Shown here one piece after another: positions 34,027 through 41,550 of a DNA stretch of 64,000 nucleotides. The DNA lies in the NCBI RefSeq assembly GCF_002257565.1, contig NZ_CP022736.1:3844001-3908000 (forward strand). Reading direction: 5' to 3'. Both the position numbers and the translations under genes were made by a program. Position 1 is the first letter of the stretch; every line of letters starts with the position of its first letter. The notes beneath the pieces are model-generated. The model was not told the DNA's origin. It searched no databases and saw only the letters and a program-made list of their open reading frames with translations. This stretch comes from Herbaspirillum sp. meg3. GTDB taxonomy: Bacteria > Pseudomonadota > Gammaproteobacteria > Burkholderiales > Burkholderiaceae_D.

Positions 34027-34808
34027 ATTCCAACCCCTTCTATTGTTTTAGCAAACTCGTCTTGTTCGGCATGGATGCCGAGCAGACAAAGAATTTCACG
34101 ACGGATCGCCGAGAACTCCGACAGATCGTGCGTTTTTTCGTGATGCACCAGATTGAATTCCTTGAGCACAGTCGCCGGGCGCGAGCTGAACACGAAGATG
34201 CGATCTGCGAGGAACAGAGCCTCATCGACATCGTGCGTGACCAGCAATACGGTAGGCGCCTTGCCCTGCACTTCAGAACGGATCAAATTGCGCAGCGCAT
34301 CTTGCAGGGTCATCCGCGTCAATGCGTCGAGCGCGCCGAATGGCTCGTCCAGCAGCAATGCTTTCGGCTGCGAGATGAAGGCGCGGGCCAGCGCCGCGCG
34401 TTGGCGCATGCCGCCGGATACCTGATGCGGATAGTAGGCTTCAAAGCCGGACAGATTGACTTTGGCCAGCCATTCGCGCGCTTGCGCGGCAGCGGTCTTC
34501 TTGTCGACCTTCTGGAACTCCAGCGCCAGCGCGACGTTCTGCTCCAGCGTCAGCCACGGATAGAGCGCGTTTTCCTGAAACATCAATGTGCGTTCAGGAT
34601 GCGGGCCGGTCACCGGCTTGCCGTCGGCAAGGATAGTGCCGGAGCTTGGCGTTTCCAGACCGGCGGCGATATGCAGCAGCGTCGACTTGCCGCAGCCGGA
34701 CGGACCGACCAGCGCGACCAGTTCGCCCTGTTCGATGTCGCGGCTGAAGCCGTCGATGACGTGCAGGCCGGAGAAACTCTTTTGTATGTCTTTAAAGGAT
34801 AGCTTCAT
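34023..34808 (-). CDS. ABC transporter ATPase, SsuB/TauB type
   Basis: This gene encodes 261 residues from ATG 34808 (an upstream extension is open but has no homologous character). It has Walker A GPSGCGKST, the SsuB-type signature VSGGMRQRAALARA, Walker B LLLDEPFGALDAL and H-loop VTHDVDEAL. It is the first gene of the operon, reading into the binding protein and then the permease. Confidence 0.9.
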   Translation of the reverse strand: MKLSFKDIQKSFSGLHVIDGFSRDIEQGELVALVGPSGCGKSTLLHIAAGLETPSSGTILADGKPVTGPHPERTLMFQENALYPWLTLEQNVALALEFQKVDKKTAAAQAREWLAKVNLSGFEAYYPHQVSGGMRQRAALARAFISQPKALLLDEPFGALDALTRMTLQDALRNLIRSEVQGKAPTVLLVTHDVDEALFLADRIFVFSSRPATVLKEFNLVHHEKTHDLSEFSAIRREILCLLGIHAEQDEFAKTIEGVGI

Positions 34809-34993
34809 GGATAGATGCGTTGCAGATGCCTTGCGGTGTCTTGCCGACGCGTTGCATTCATGGCAACTTTGCACGGACTTTCAGACGGTAGGCTGCGACT
34901 TTACTGACATCGCGCTGACCGGACAACAATTTAAAAGACGTATGCTTATACGAAAAACAAATAAACATAGTCTTTTGACGGCATTTATTTTCT

Positions 34994-35875
34994 TTATGGC
35001 AATTTTTTGAGCAGCGCCTCAACCGTGGGGTAACGCAGCCGCACGCCCAATTCGTGCTGCAAGCGGTCGTTGCGCAGGCGGCGTGACTCCGACATGAAGG
35101 ACAACATCATCGGTGAAACCTGCTGCTGCAGTTCGCTGCGCGGCAGGCGCGGCGGCGGCGGCAAGTTGAAGGTACGCGCTACAGCGTCGAAGTAGTCGCC
35201 CATCTTCATCTCGGAATTGTCGACCGCGTGATACACGCGCAGCGGCCGGGCGCGATCGATGGCGGCTACCGCAATCATGGCAAGATCGTCGGCATGAATG
35301 TGATTGGTATAGACATCGTCTTCGGCGCTCAGGGCCGGCGTGCCCTTTTGCAGACGCTCCAGCGGCAGACGATCTTTGGCGTAAATACCGGGCACGCGCA
35401 AGATCGCCAGCCGGCTGCCGGAGCGCCGCGCCCAGGTGCGCAGGACGCTTTCGGCATCGACGCGGCGCTGCGCCCGGGCATTGGTGGGACGGGTGGCGCG
35501 TGTCTCATCGAAGCTGGCGCCGCCGCAATCGCCGTAGACGCCGGTCGTACTGATATAAACGAGAGTCGCCCGGTCAGGTAAAATGGCGGCCAAATTGCGG
35601 GTGCGCCGGTCTTTTTCACCCGCGGATTGCGGTGGGGCAAGATGCACGATGGTGTGTGCCAGACGCGCAAGGCGTCCCAGTGAGGCCGGCTGATCAAGAT
35701 CGGCGACGATGGGGATGGCCCCGGCGGCGCGCAGTTCTTCGCAGCGCTCCGGCTTGCTGGTGACGACGATCACGCGAAAGCGTTCACGCACCAGCGGCAG
35801 CATGCGCATGCCGACATCGCCGCAACCCAGCATCAACAGACGCGGCTTGCCGATTTTTTTTACTTTATTGTTCAT
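34994..35875 (-). CDS. NAD(P)-binding epimerase/dehydratase-like protein (YeeZ type)
   Basis: This gene encodes 293 residues from ATG 35875. The N-terminal dinucleotide-binding motif is LMLGCGDVGMRML, followed by YISTTGVYGDCGG, where the Tyr and Ser/Thr of an extended SDR active site would lie, and RVPGIYAKDRLPLERL. It belongs to the NAD-dependent epimerase-like group related to E. coli YeeZ; the substrate is unknown. The open frame continues upstream to 37006, but that part only mirrors the reductase gene. The start codon lies 12 bases from the start of the divergent reductase. Confidence 0.85.
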   Translation of the reverse strand: MNNKVKKIGKPRLLMLGCGDVGMRMLPLVRERFRVIVVTSKPERCEELRAAGAIPIVADLDQPASLGRLARLAHTIVHLAPPQSAGEKDRRTRNLAAILPDRATLVYISTTGVYGDCGGASFDETRATRPTNARAQRRVDAESVLRTWARRSGSRLAILRVPGIYAKDRLPLERLQKGTPALSAEDDVYTNHIHADDLAMIAVAAIDRARPLRVYHAVDNSEMKMGDYFDAVARTFNLPPPPRLPRSELQQQVSPMMLSFMSESRRLRNDRLQHELGVRLRYPTVEALLKKLP

Positions 35876-35887
35876 TGTCAGGATTGT

Positions 35888-36919
35888 ATGAGTTTTCAAG
35901 TTACCGTTCAGCCCAGCGGCCATCAGTTTACCTGTGACGAAGGCGAAACCATCCTTACCGCCGCGATTCGTGCCGGCGTCGGTCTGCCCTACGGTTGCAA
36001 GAACGGCGCATGCAGCTCTTGCAAAGGCAAGCTGGTCGAAGGCAGCGTGACCCACGGTCCGCATCAGGAGCGCGCATTGTCGGCACAAGATGAGAGCCTG
36101 GGCTTCTCGCTGTTTTGCTGCGCCAAGCCAAATTCGGATGTCGTCATCGAAGCCCGCGAAGTGGCCGGTATCGGCGACTTCCCGGTCAAGAAAATGCCGG
36201 TCCGCGTGGCCAAGCTGGACAAGGTCGCCGACGACGTCATCATTCTGTCGCTGCAATTGCCGGCCAATGACCGTCTGCAATACAAGGCCGGCCAGTACGT
36301 CGAGTTCATGCTGCGCGACGGCAAGCGCCGCAGCTACAGCATGGCCAATGCGCCGCACAAAGATGAGCACCTGACGCTGCATATCCGCCACATGCCGGGC
36401 GGCCTGTTTACGGATCAGGTGTTTTCGACGCTGAAAGAACGCGACATTCTGCGCTTTGAAGGCCCGCTGGGTACTTTCTTCCTGCGCGAAGATTCTGACA
36501 AACCGATCGTCCTGCTTGCTTCCGGCACCGGTTTTGCGCCGATCAAGGCGATCGTCGAACAGCTGGAACACAGCAAGTCGACGCGTCCGGTCACGCTGTA
36601 CTGGGGCGGGCGCCGCCCACAGGATCTGTACATGGATGATCTGTGCAAGAGCTGGGCGCAAACGCTGCCCAACTTCAAGTACGTGCCGGTGATTTCCAAC
36701 GCCCAGCCCGAAGACAACTGGAGCGGCCGCAGCGGCTTCGTCCATCAGGCGGTCATTGACGACCAGCCGGATCTGTCGGGCTATCAGGTCTATGCCTGCG
36801 GCGCACCTATCGTGGTGGAATCTGCGCAGCGCGACTTTGTCGCTGTCTGCGGCCTGCCGGCGGACGAGTTCTACGCTGACTCCTTCACATCGGCGGCGGA
36901 CCTGGCGACCGTGCAATAA
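35888..36919 (+). CDS. 2Fe-2S ferredoxin-NAD(P)H reductase
   Basis: This 343-residue reductase has an N-terminal plant-type 2Fe-2S ferredoxin domain with Cys37, Cys42, Cys45 and Cys77. It is followed by an FAD-binding domain (RRSYSMANAP) and an NAD-binding domain (VLLASGTGFAPIKAIVE, then VYACGAP). The layout is that of CDP-6-deoxy-delta-3,4-glucoseen reductase and phenol hydroxylase-type reductases. It passes electrons from NAD(P)H to a partner protein that is not visible here. AGGA precedes the ATG. Confidence 0.9.
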   Translation: MSFQVTVQPSGHQFTCDEGETILTAAIRAGVGLPYGCKNGACSSCKGKLVEGSVTHGPHQERALSAQDESLGFSLFCCAKPNSDVVIEAREVAGIGDFPVKKMPVRVAKLDKVADDVIILSLQLPANDRLQYKAGQYVEFMLRDGKRRSYSMANAPHKDEHLTLHIRHMPGGLFTDQVFSTLKERDILRFEGPLGTFFLREDSDKPIVLLASGTGFAPIKAIVEQLEHSKSTRPVTLYWGGRRPQDLYMDDLCKSWAQTLPNFKYVPVISNAQPEDNWSGRSGFVHQAVIDDQPDLSGYQVYACGAPIVVESAQRDFVAVCGLPADEFYADSFTSAADLATVQ

Positions 36920-36990
36920 ATCCTGAGGCGGCACATGTTGCAAAGTGGTGAGCGTTCTAAAAATGAGGTCGAATTTGCACCAAATTAGTT

Positions 36991-37019
36991 TTGACGCATC
37001 GCGCAAAACGTCCTAATAT
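36991..37019 (+). promoter_or_regulatory. Strong sigma-70 promoter for the leader ORF
   Basis: TTGACG (36991-36996), a 17-bp spacer, and TAATAT (37014-37019). The expected start of transcription falls at about 37025-37027, on or next to the A of the leader ATG at 37027, so the message would be leaderless. Confidence 0.75.
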
Positions 37020-37026
37020 TGACCGC

Positions 37027-37092
37027 ATGAACGCTACTACTATTTCCTTGCGACGCCGCAGCCAACCTCAACGAGGTTTGCCGTGCGCGTGA
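37027..37092 (+). CDS. Arg-rich leader peptide (21 codons)
   Basis: The ORF reads MNATTISLRRRSQPQRGLPC plus a final Ala and stop. Four of 21 codons are Arg, three of them consecutive (CGA CGC CGC). Within it AACCTC (37064-37069) and GAGGTT (37073-37078) form a small hairpin, and 16 bases after the stop a strong terminator begins. The arrangement of promoter, short Arg-rich ORF, terminator and acetylornithine-type aminotransferase looks like a transcription attenuator, although no clear antiterminator pairing was found. Alternatively it is a small mRNA coding for a functional micropeptide. Confidence 0.5.
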   Translation: MNATTISLRRRSQPQRGLPCA

Positions 37093-37108
37093 GTTGATAT
37101 TGGTCACG

Positions 37109-37139
37109 AAGCCACAGGCAATCCCTGTGGCTTTTTTTT
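37109..37139 (+). terminator. Intrinsic terminator / possible attenuator
   Basis: AAGCCACAGG (37109-37118), loop CAATC, CCTGTGGCTT (37124-37133), then a run of T to 37139. It lies 83 bases before the aminotransferase start and would end the leader transcript. Confidence 0.9.
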
Positions 37140-37222
37140 ATCGTTTTTTTCTCGTTCATTATTACAGTTCGGTTACCGCCGTCTTTCACGCAGCTTAATT
37201 ACCACTCATGCAGGAGTCATCA

Positions 37223-38425
37223 ATGGAATTCAACGAGTTCGCCATCAACAAGCTGATGTATGTCACTAATCGCCCTGAAATCGTATTCACCGAAGGCAGC
37301 GGCATGTGGATGACCGACCATACCGGCAAGCGATATCTCGACTATCTGCAAGGCTGGGCTGTCAACGCGCTGGGCCACGCGCCAAAATGCATTGAAGACG
37401 CGCTGGTCGCGCAAAGCAAGAAGCTGATCAACCCTTCGCCGGCCTTCTACAATGCGCCGTCGATCGAGCTGGCCAATCTGCTGACCGAAAACTCGGTGTT
37501 TGATCGCGTGTTCTTTGCCAACAGCGGCGCAGAAGCCAATGAGGGCGCGATCAAGCTGGCCCGCAAATGGGGCAAGGTCAACAAGAACAGCCAGGGCGAA
37601 GACCGCTTTGAAATCATTACCTTCAACCACAGCTTCCACGGCCGCACCATCGCGACCATGTCGGCCAGCGGCAAGCCGGGCTGGGACACCATGTTCGCGC
37701 CACAGGTGCCGGGTTTCCTGAAGGCTGAACTGAATGATCTGGCCAGTGTTGAACGCCTGATCAGCAAGAAGACTGTTGCCGTCATGCTGGAGCCGGTGCA
37801 AGGCGAAGGCGGTGTGATCCCGGCCACGCGTGAATTCATGCAAGGCCTGCGCCGCCTGACCAAGAACGCCAACCTGCTGCTCATCGTCGATGAGGTGCAG
37901 ACCGGCGTTGGCCGTACCGGCGAACTGTTCGCCTATCAATTGTCGGACATCGAGCCGGACATCATGACACTGGGCAAAGGCATCGGTGGCGGCGTGCCGC
38001 TGGCGGCTCTGCTGGCGCGTGAAGAAATCGCCTGCTTCGAAGCCGGCGAACAAGGCGGCACCTACAACGGCAATCCGCTCATGACTGCCGTCGGCGCTGC
38101 TGTGATCAAAGAATTGCTGAAGCCTGACTTCCTGCCTACGGTCAAGGCCACAGGCCAATATCTGAGCGCCGAGCTGATCAAGCTGTCGGACAAGCACGGC
38201 TTCGAAGGCGAGCGTGGCGAAGGCTTGCTGCGCGCGTTGAAGCTGGGCAAGGATATCGGCCCGCAAATCGTTGAGGCGGCACGTGACCTGCAACCGCTCG
38301 GCCTGCTGCTGAACTCGCCGCGTCCGAATCTGCTGCGCTTCATGCCGTCGTTGAACGTGACCAAGGATGAAATCGATCAGATGCTGACCATGCTGGAGGG
38401 CGTACTGGTTCAACTGGGTCATTGA
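37223..38425 (+). CDS. argD: Acetylornithine aminotransferase (class III)
   Basis: This gene encodes 400 residues, close to the usual ArgD length. I chose ATG 37223 with AGGAG 8 bases upstream, not the ATG five codons earlier. It shows ANSGAEANEGAIKLARKW, SFHGRT, VDEVQTGVGRTG and the PLP lysine Lys252 in LGKGIGGGVPLAAL. It would transfer an amino group between N-acetylornithine and 2-oxoglutarate in arginine synthesis or breakdown; other omega-aminotransferase roles are possible. The upstream leader/terminator suggests attenuation control. An NlpC/P60 gene follows after 16 bases. Confidence 0.85.
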   Translation: MEFNEFAINKLMYVTNRPEIVFTEGSGMWMTDHTGKRYLDYLQGWAVNALGHAPKCIEDALVAQSKKLINPSPAFYNAPSIELANLLTENSVFDRVFFANSGAEANEGAIKLARKWGKVNKNSQGEDRFEIITFNHSFHGRTIATMSASGKPGWDTMFAPQVPGFLKAELNDLASVERLISKKTVAVMLEPVQGEGGVIPATREFMQGLRRLTKNANLLLIVDEVQTGVGRTGELFAYQLSDIEPDIMTLGKGIGGGVPLAALLAREEIACFEAGEQGGTYNGNPLMTAVGAAVIKELLKPDFLPTVKATGQYLSAELIKLSDKHGFEGERGEGLLRALKLGKDIGPQIVEAARDLQPLGLLLNSPRPNLLRFMPSLNVTKDEIDQMLTMLEGVLVQLGH

Positions 38426-38441
38426 TCCGGGGCACTAAGCA

Positions 38442-38978
38442 ATGCGTAGCACCCGCTCGTCGAATCACCTGCATGCGCTCGCCGCCTGCTGCATCGCCGT
38501 CTTGTTGACGGCATGCGGCAGCGCGCCGATGCGTGCGCCGGATGCATCCGTATCAACGCCGACACCGGCGCCAACCGACATCCGCTCTGAAGCGGCAACC
38601 GAACATGGCAGCGAAGTCGCCATTTACGCCCTCGACATGATCGGCACTGGTTATCGTTTTGGCGGCAAGAATCCGGATGCCGGCTTCGATTGCAGCGGCA
38701 TGGTGTCGTATATTTTTAATCGCGCCACCGGTCTCAAGCTGACGGGCAGCGCTGCCGACATGGCCCGTCAGGGCCGCAAAATCGACAAGTCCAATCTGCG
38801 GCCAGGCGATCTGGTGTTTTTCAATACGCTCAACCGGCCGTTCTCGCATGTCGGGATTTACATCGGCGACGGGCGTTTCGTCCACGCGCCGTCAGGCAAT
38901 GGCAAGGTACATATCTCGCGCATGGACAATCCTTACTTCGCGCCGCGCTTTGAAATGGCCCGCGCATATTTCAACTAA
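38442..38978 (+). CDS. NlpC/P60 lipoprotein peptidase
   Basis: This gene encodes 178 residues. The lipobox LLTAC makes Cys25 the lipid-modified residue. A Pro/Thr-rich spacer leads to the NlpC/P60 domain with catalytic Cys84 (GFDCSGMVSY), His136 (FSHVGIYIGDG) and a third polar residue, His148 (FVHAPS). Such enzymes cut the peptide stems of peptidoglycan between D-Glu and diaminopimelate. It probably faces the periplasm from the outer membrane. Confidence 0.93.
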   Translation: MRSTRSSNHLHALAACCIAVLLTACGSAPMRAPDASVSTPTPAPTDIRSEAATEHGSEVAIYALDMIGTGYRFGGKNPDAGFDCSGMVSYIFNRATGLKLTGSAADMARQGRKIDKSNLRPGDLVFFNTLNRPFSHVGIYIGDGRFVHAPSGNGKVHISRMDNPYFAPRFEMARAYFN

Positions 38979-39022
38979 GCTGCGTCAACTGAACTCAATC
39001 CAACCTCGCAGGCGGGATGCTC

Positions 39023-39397
39023 ATGGATCACCACAAAGGCAGTTGTCATTGCGGCCAGGTTCGCTTCGAAGCTGACGTCGACATTGAACGCATCACCGTC
39101 TGCAACTGTTCCATCTGTACCAAAAAGGGATTTCTGCACCATCGCGTGCAGCCTGAGAATTTTCGTCTGATTGCCGGCGAGGATAAACTCGCGACCTATC
39201 AGTTCGGCACCATGGCCGCGAAACATCATTTCTGCCCGACCTGCGGCGTGCACGTTTTCACACGGCCACGCGCAGCGCCGGAGCTCTATACCATCAACGT
39301 CCGTTGCGTCGACGATGTCGATCTGAACAGTGACAAGCTGACTTTCGTCGATTTCGACGGACGCAATTGGGACAAGAACGTCGGCAAGCTGGGTTGA
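39023..39397 (+). CDS. GFA-family (glutathione-dependent formaldehyde-activating type) protein
   Basis: This 124-residue zinc-binding beta protein carries the Cys pairs GSCHCGQV, CNCSICTKKG and CPTCGVHVF. These match the two zinc sites of the GFA fold. The family takes its name from S-hydroxymethylglutathione synthase, but most members, like this one, have no proven activity. I chose ATG 39023; an ATG two codons earlier is also possible. Confidence 0.88.
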   Translation: MDHHKGSCHCGQVRFEADVDIERITVCNCSICTKKGFLHHRVQPENFRLIAGEDKLATYQFGTMAAKHHFCPTCGVHVFTRPRAAPELYTINVRCVDDVDLNSDKLTFVDFDGRNWDKNVGKLG

Positions 39398-39415
39398 CGT
39401 GCCCCAAGCCTATCG

Positions 39416-40339
39416 TTAGCTTCCGGCACGGGCGCTGCGGCGTTTGGTCGGCGTAGCAACCGGTGCGCGTTTGGCCGACGCCTTCAATGCAGACGTCTGT
39501 TTCACTGTCGTCGACTTTGCAGATTTTTTGGCAACCACTTTGACCGCACTCTCTTTCGCCGCCGGTTTCTTTGCTACCACTTTGGCCTTGACGGCTTTGA
39601 CTGCCTTCTCCGCCACGACTTTTTTGCTGAACAACCCCGCCTGCCCGACGAGACTTGCGCTATAGCGTTTGAAGGCAATATCCATATGACGCCGCATCGC
39701 AGCGCGCGCCATTTCGGGGTCGCGTGCGCGCAATGCTTTCATCACGCGTGAATGTTCTTCAATCGCGTCGTTCCACACTTCGATGGTGTCAAAGTGGCTG
39801 TGCAGACGATTGAACAGCGGCCCCAGACGTGCATCGAACAATTGCGTCACCAGTCCGACCAACACGCTATTGCCGGTCGCTTCGGCCACGCGAATATGGA
39901 ATAACCGGTCGGCCTCCAACGGATTGGTGCCGGCGCTGGTGTGTTCGATCATTTGCTGGAAGGCTTCTTCGATGGCATCGATCTGCGCCTTCTTGGCGTT
40001 CTTGGCGGCGGCATAGGCGACTTCGCCTTCCAGCATGGCGCGCGCACGGATCAGTTCCAGCGGCCCCTCTTCCGTCGACAGGTCGATCTCGCCTTCGGGA
40101 GCGGGTGATGGCGGACAGACATAAATCCCGGATCCCATATGGACTTCGATGTAGCCCTCGACCTCCAGCGCAATCAAGGCCTCGCGCAAAGACGGTCGGC
40201 TGACGCCCAGTTGTACGGACAGGTCGCGCTCCGACGGCAGACGCGAGCCGACGGGAAACTCACCGTCGACGATCAGCTTGCGCAGTTGGTCACTGATCTG
40301 GCGATACAGTCTTTGCGGCTCGATCGCTTCAATGGGCAT
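39416..40339 (-). CDS. FadR-type GntR regulator with histone-H1-like tail
   Basis: This gene encodes 307 residues. The winged-helix domain (RQISDQLRKLIVDGEFPVGSR, then LGVSRPSLREALIALEVEGY) is followed by a helical FCD ligand domain to about residue 235. Residues 239-307 form a disordered tail with 17 Lys, 17 Ala and 4 Arg but only 2 acidic residues, in KAVKAVKAKVVAKKPAAK-style repeats. This resembles H1-like bacterial nucleoid proteins and would bind DNA non-specifically. Ordinary FadR-type regulators of ~240 residues lack it. It is the last gene of the Ldh-Tct operon and probably its regulator; a PdhR-like site lies upstream of the first gene. Confidence 0.88.
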   Translation of the reverse strand: MPIEAIEPQRLYRQISDQLRKLIVDGEFPVGSRLPSERDLSVQLGVSRPSLREALIALEVEGYIEVHMGSGIYVCPPSPAPEGEIDLSTEEGPLELIRARAMLEGEVAYAAAKNAKKAQIDAIEEAFQQMIEHTSAGTNPLEADRLFHIRVAEATGNSVLVGLVTQLFDARLGPLFNRLHSHFDTIEVWNDAIEEHSRVMKALRARDPEMARAAMRRHMDIAFKRYSASLVGQAGLFSKKVVAEKAVKAVKAKVVAKKPAAKESAVKVVAKKSAKSTTVKQTSALKASAKRAPVATPTKRRSARAGS

Positions 40340-40423
40340 AGGGGGTTCCGATTAACATCTTCTTTATCTTGGCGCCGGATTGTATCGCACCCGCAGATAA
40401 ATCATTTACCTGCGGGCGGAAGC

Positions 40424-41482
40424 TCACACCGCCGTCGGGAACGTCAAACCGTACTGCTGCGCGGCCTCGCGCAGCGCCGGCGCAATCGTCGGATGCAAGG
40501 CCACGCCCTGCTCCAGCTGCTGCGCGCGACGCGCCATGCCACGATCGCCAGGCATGCGCACCTTCTCCACACCGGGACGCGGGGGATTGGTCCGGCATGC
40601 TTCGGCGATGTGATCCATCTGGCGCTTGAAGGCCGCTTCGCCGCCGAAGGCCGCCGGATCGTACAAGCTCATGAACACCGTGGCGCCCCAACCTGCCGGA
40701 GGATCTGCGCGGCCAAAACCGGACAGGCCACCAGTCAACGCTTCAATCAGCACGGCAAGCCCAAAACCCTTATGCCCTGCCGACAAGCCGCCCAACGGCA
40801 GAATCGTACCCGGCGGATCGGCAGCAAATACGGCAGGATCACGACTTGGATTCCCCTGCGCATCAAGCAGCCACTCTTCTTCAAACTGCTTGCCGGCTTT
40901 ATGCAGGCGGTTGCTCATGCCGTTGGTGGTAATCGACGCAGAAATATCCACCAGGAAGGGCGTGCCGGAGGTGGGAATACCCGCAGCGATCGGATTGGGC
41001 GTGAACACTGCACGCGTACCGCCGAACGGCGCCACGCTATGCACCGCAGGGTCGGAGCTCGACAACACCATCAGAAAGCCTTCTTCGGTGGCGCGCAACA
41101 AGTACGCGGCAAGGCAGGCAATATGATGGCTGTGATGAATTGCCAGCGAGGCCGTACCCAACGCGCGCGCACGCGGGATCAACGCATCGATGCCCCTATG
41201 CACCAACCATGGCCCCGGCAAGCGACGACCATCCCAGACCAGAGCAGCCGGACGATCGGAGACCACCTCAGGTTCGCCGGAGGTGGCCATCGCGCCCTTT
41301 TCGATTTCTTTGACGTAAGGCGCCAACAGAGCCAGGCCGTGCGTGTCATGCCCCAGCAGGTCACCGTCGACCAGCGTGCTTGCCACCGAAGCGGCAGACT
41401 CCAGCGGCAAACCGGCCTTTTGCAGCAGTTGCGTGGAGAACTGCTTGAGCTCGACGGCGGAAAAACGTTCAGGTGAAGCCAT
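40424..41482 (-). CDS. Ldh-family (malate/L-lactate/sulfolactate type) dehydrogenase
   Basis: This gene encodes 352 residues from ATG 41482, with AAGGATGG 8 bases upstream. It belongs to the NAD(P)-dependent Ldh2/MDH2 family, which is unrelated to classical LDH. Markers are the catalytic His in LLGHDTHGLALL, SLAIHHSHHIACLAAYL, FTPNPIAAGIPT and GLSAGHKGFGLAVLIEALTGGLSG. Members oxidise 2-hydroxy acids such as malate, sulfolactate, ureidoglycolate or 2,3-diketogulonate. Its place behind a tricarboxylate-type transporter suggests the imported acid is the substrate. Confidence 0.85.
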   Translation of the reverse strand: MASPERFSAVELKQFSTQLLQKAGLPLESAASVASTLVDGDLLGHDTHGLALLAPYVKEIEKGAMATSGEPEVVSDRPAALVWDGRRLPGPWLVHRGIDALIPRARALGTASLAIHHSHHIACLAAYLLRATEEGFLMVLSSSDPAVHSVAPFGGTRAVFTPNPIAAGIPTSGTPFLVDISASITTNGMSNRLHKAGKQFEEEWLLDAQGNPSRDPAVFAADPPGTILPLGGLSAGHKGFGLAVLIEALTGGLSGFGRADPPAGWGATVFMSLYDPAAFGGEAAFKRQMDHIAEACRTNPPRPGVEKVRMPGDRGMARRAQQLEQGVALHPTIAPALREAAQQYGLTFPTAV

Positions 41483-41550
41483 GTTGCAAACCATCCTTTC
41501 AATAAAAAAATCATTCGAACTTGTCCGCGATCAGGAGCATGGACAAGTTC

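Noticed and set aside
35876..37006. Upstream extension of the YeeZ-like gene
   Set aside because: This part only reads antisense through the 2Fe-2S reductase and has none of the SDR sequence character.
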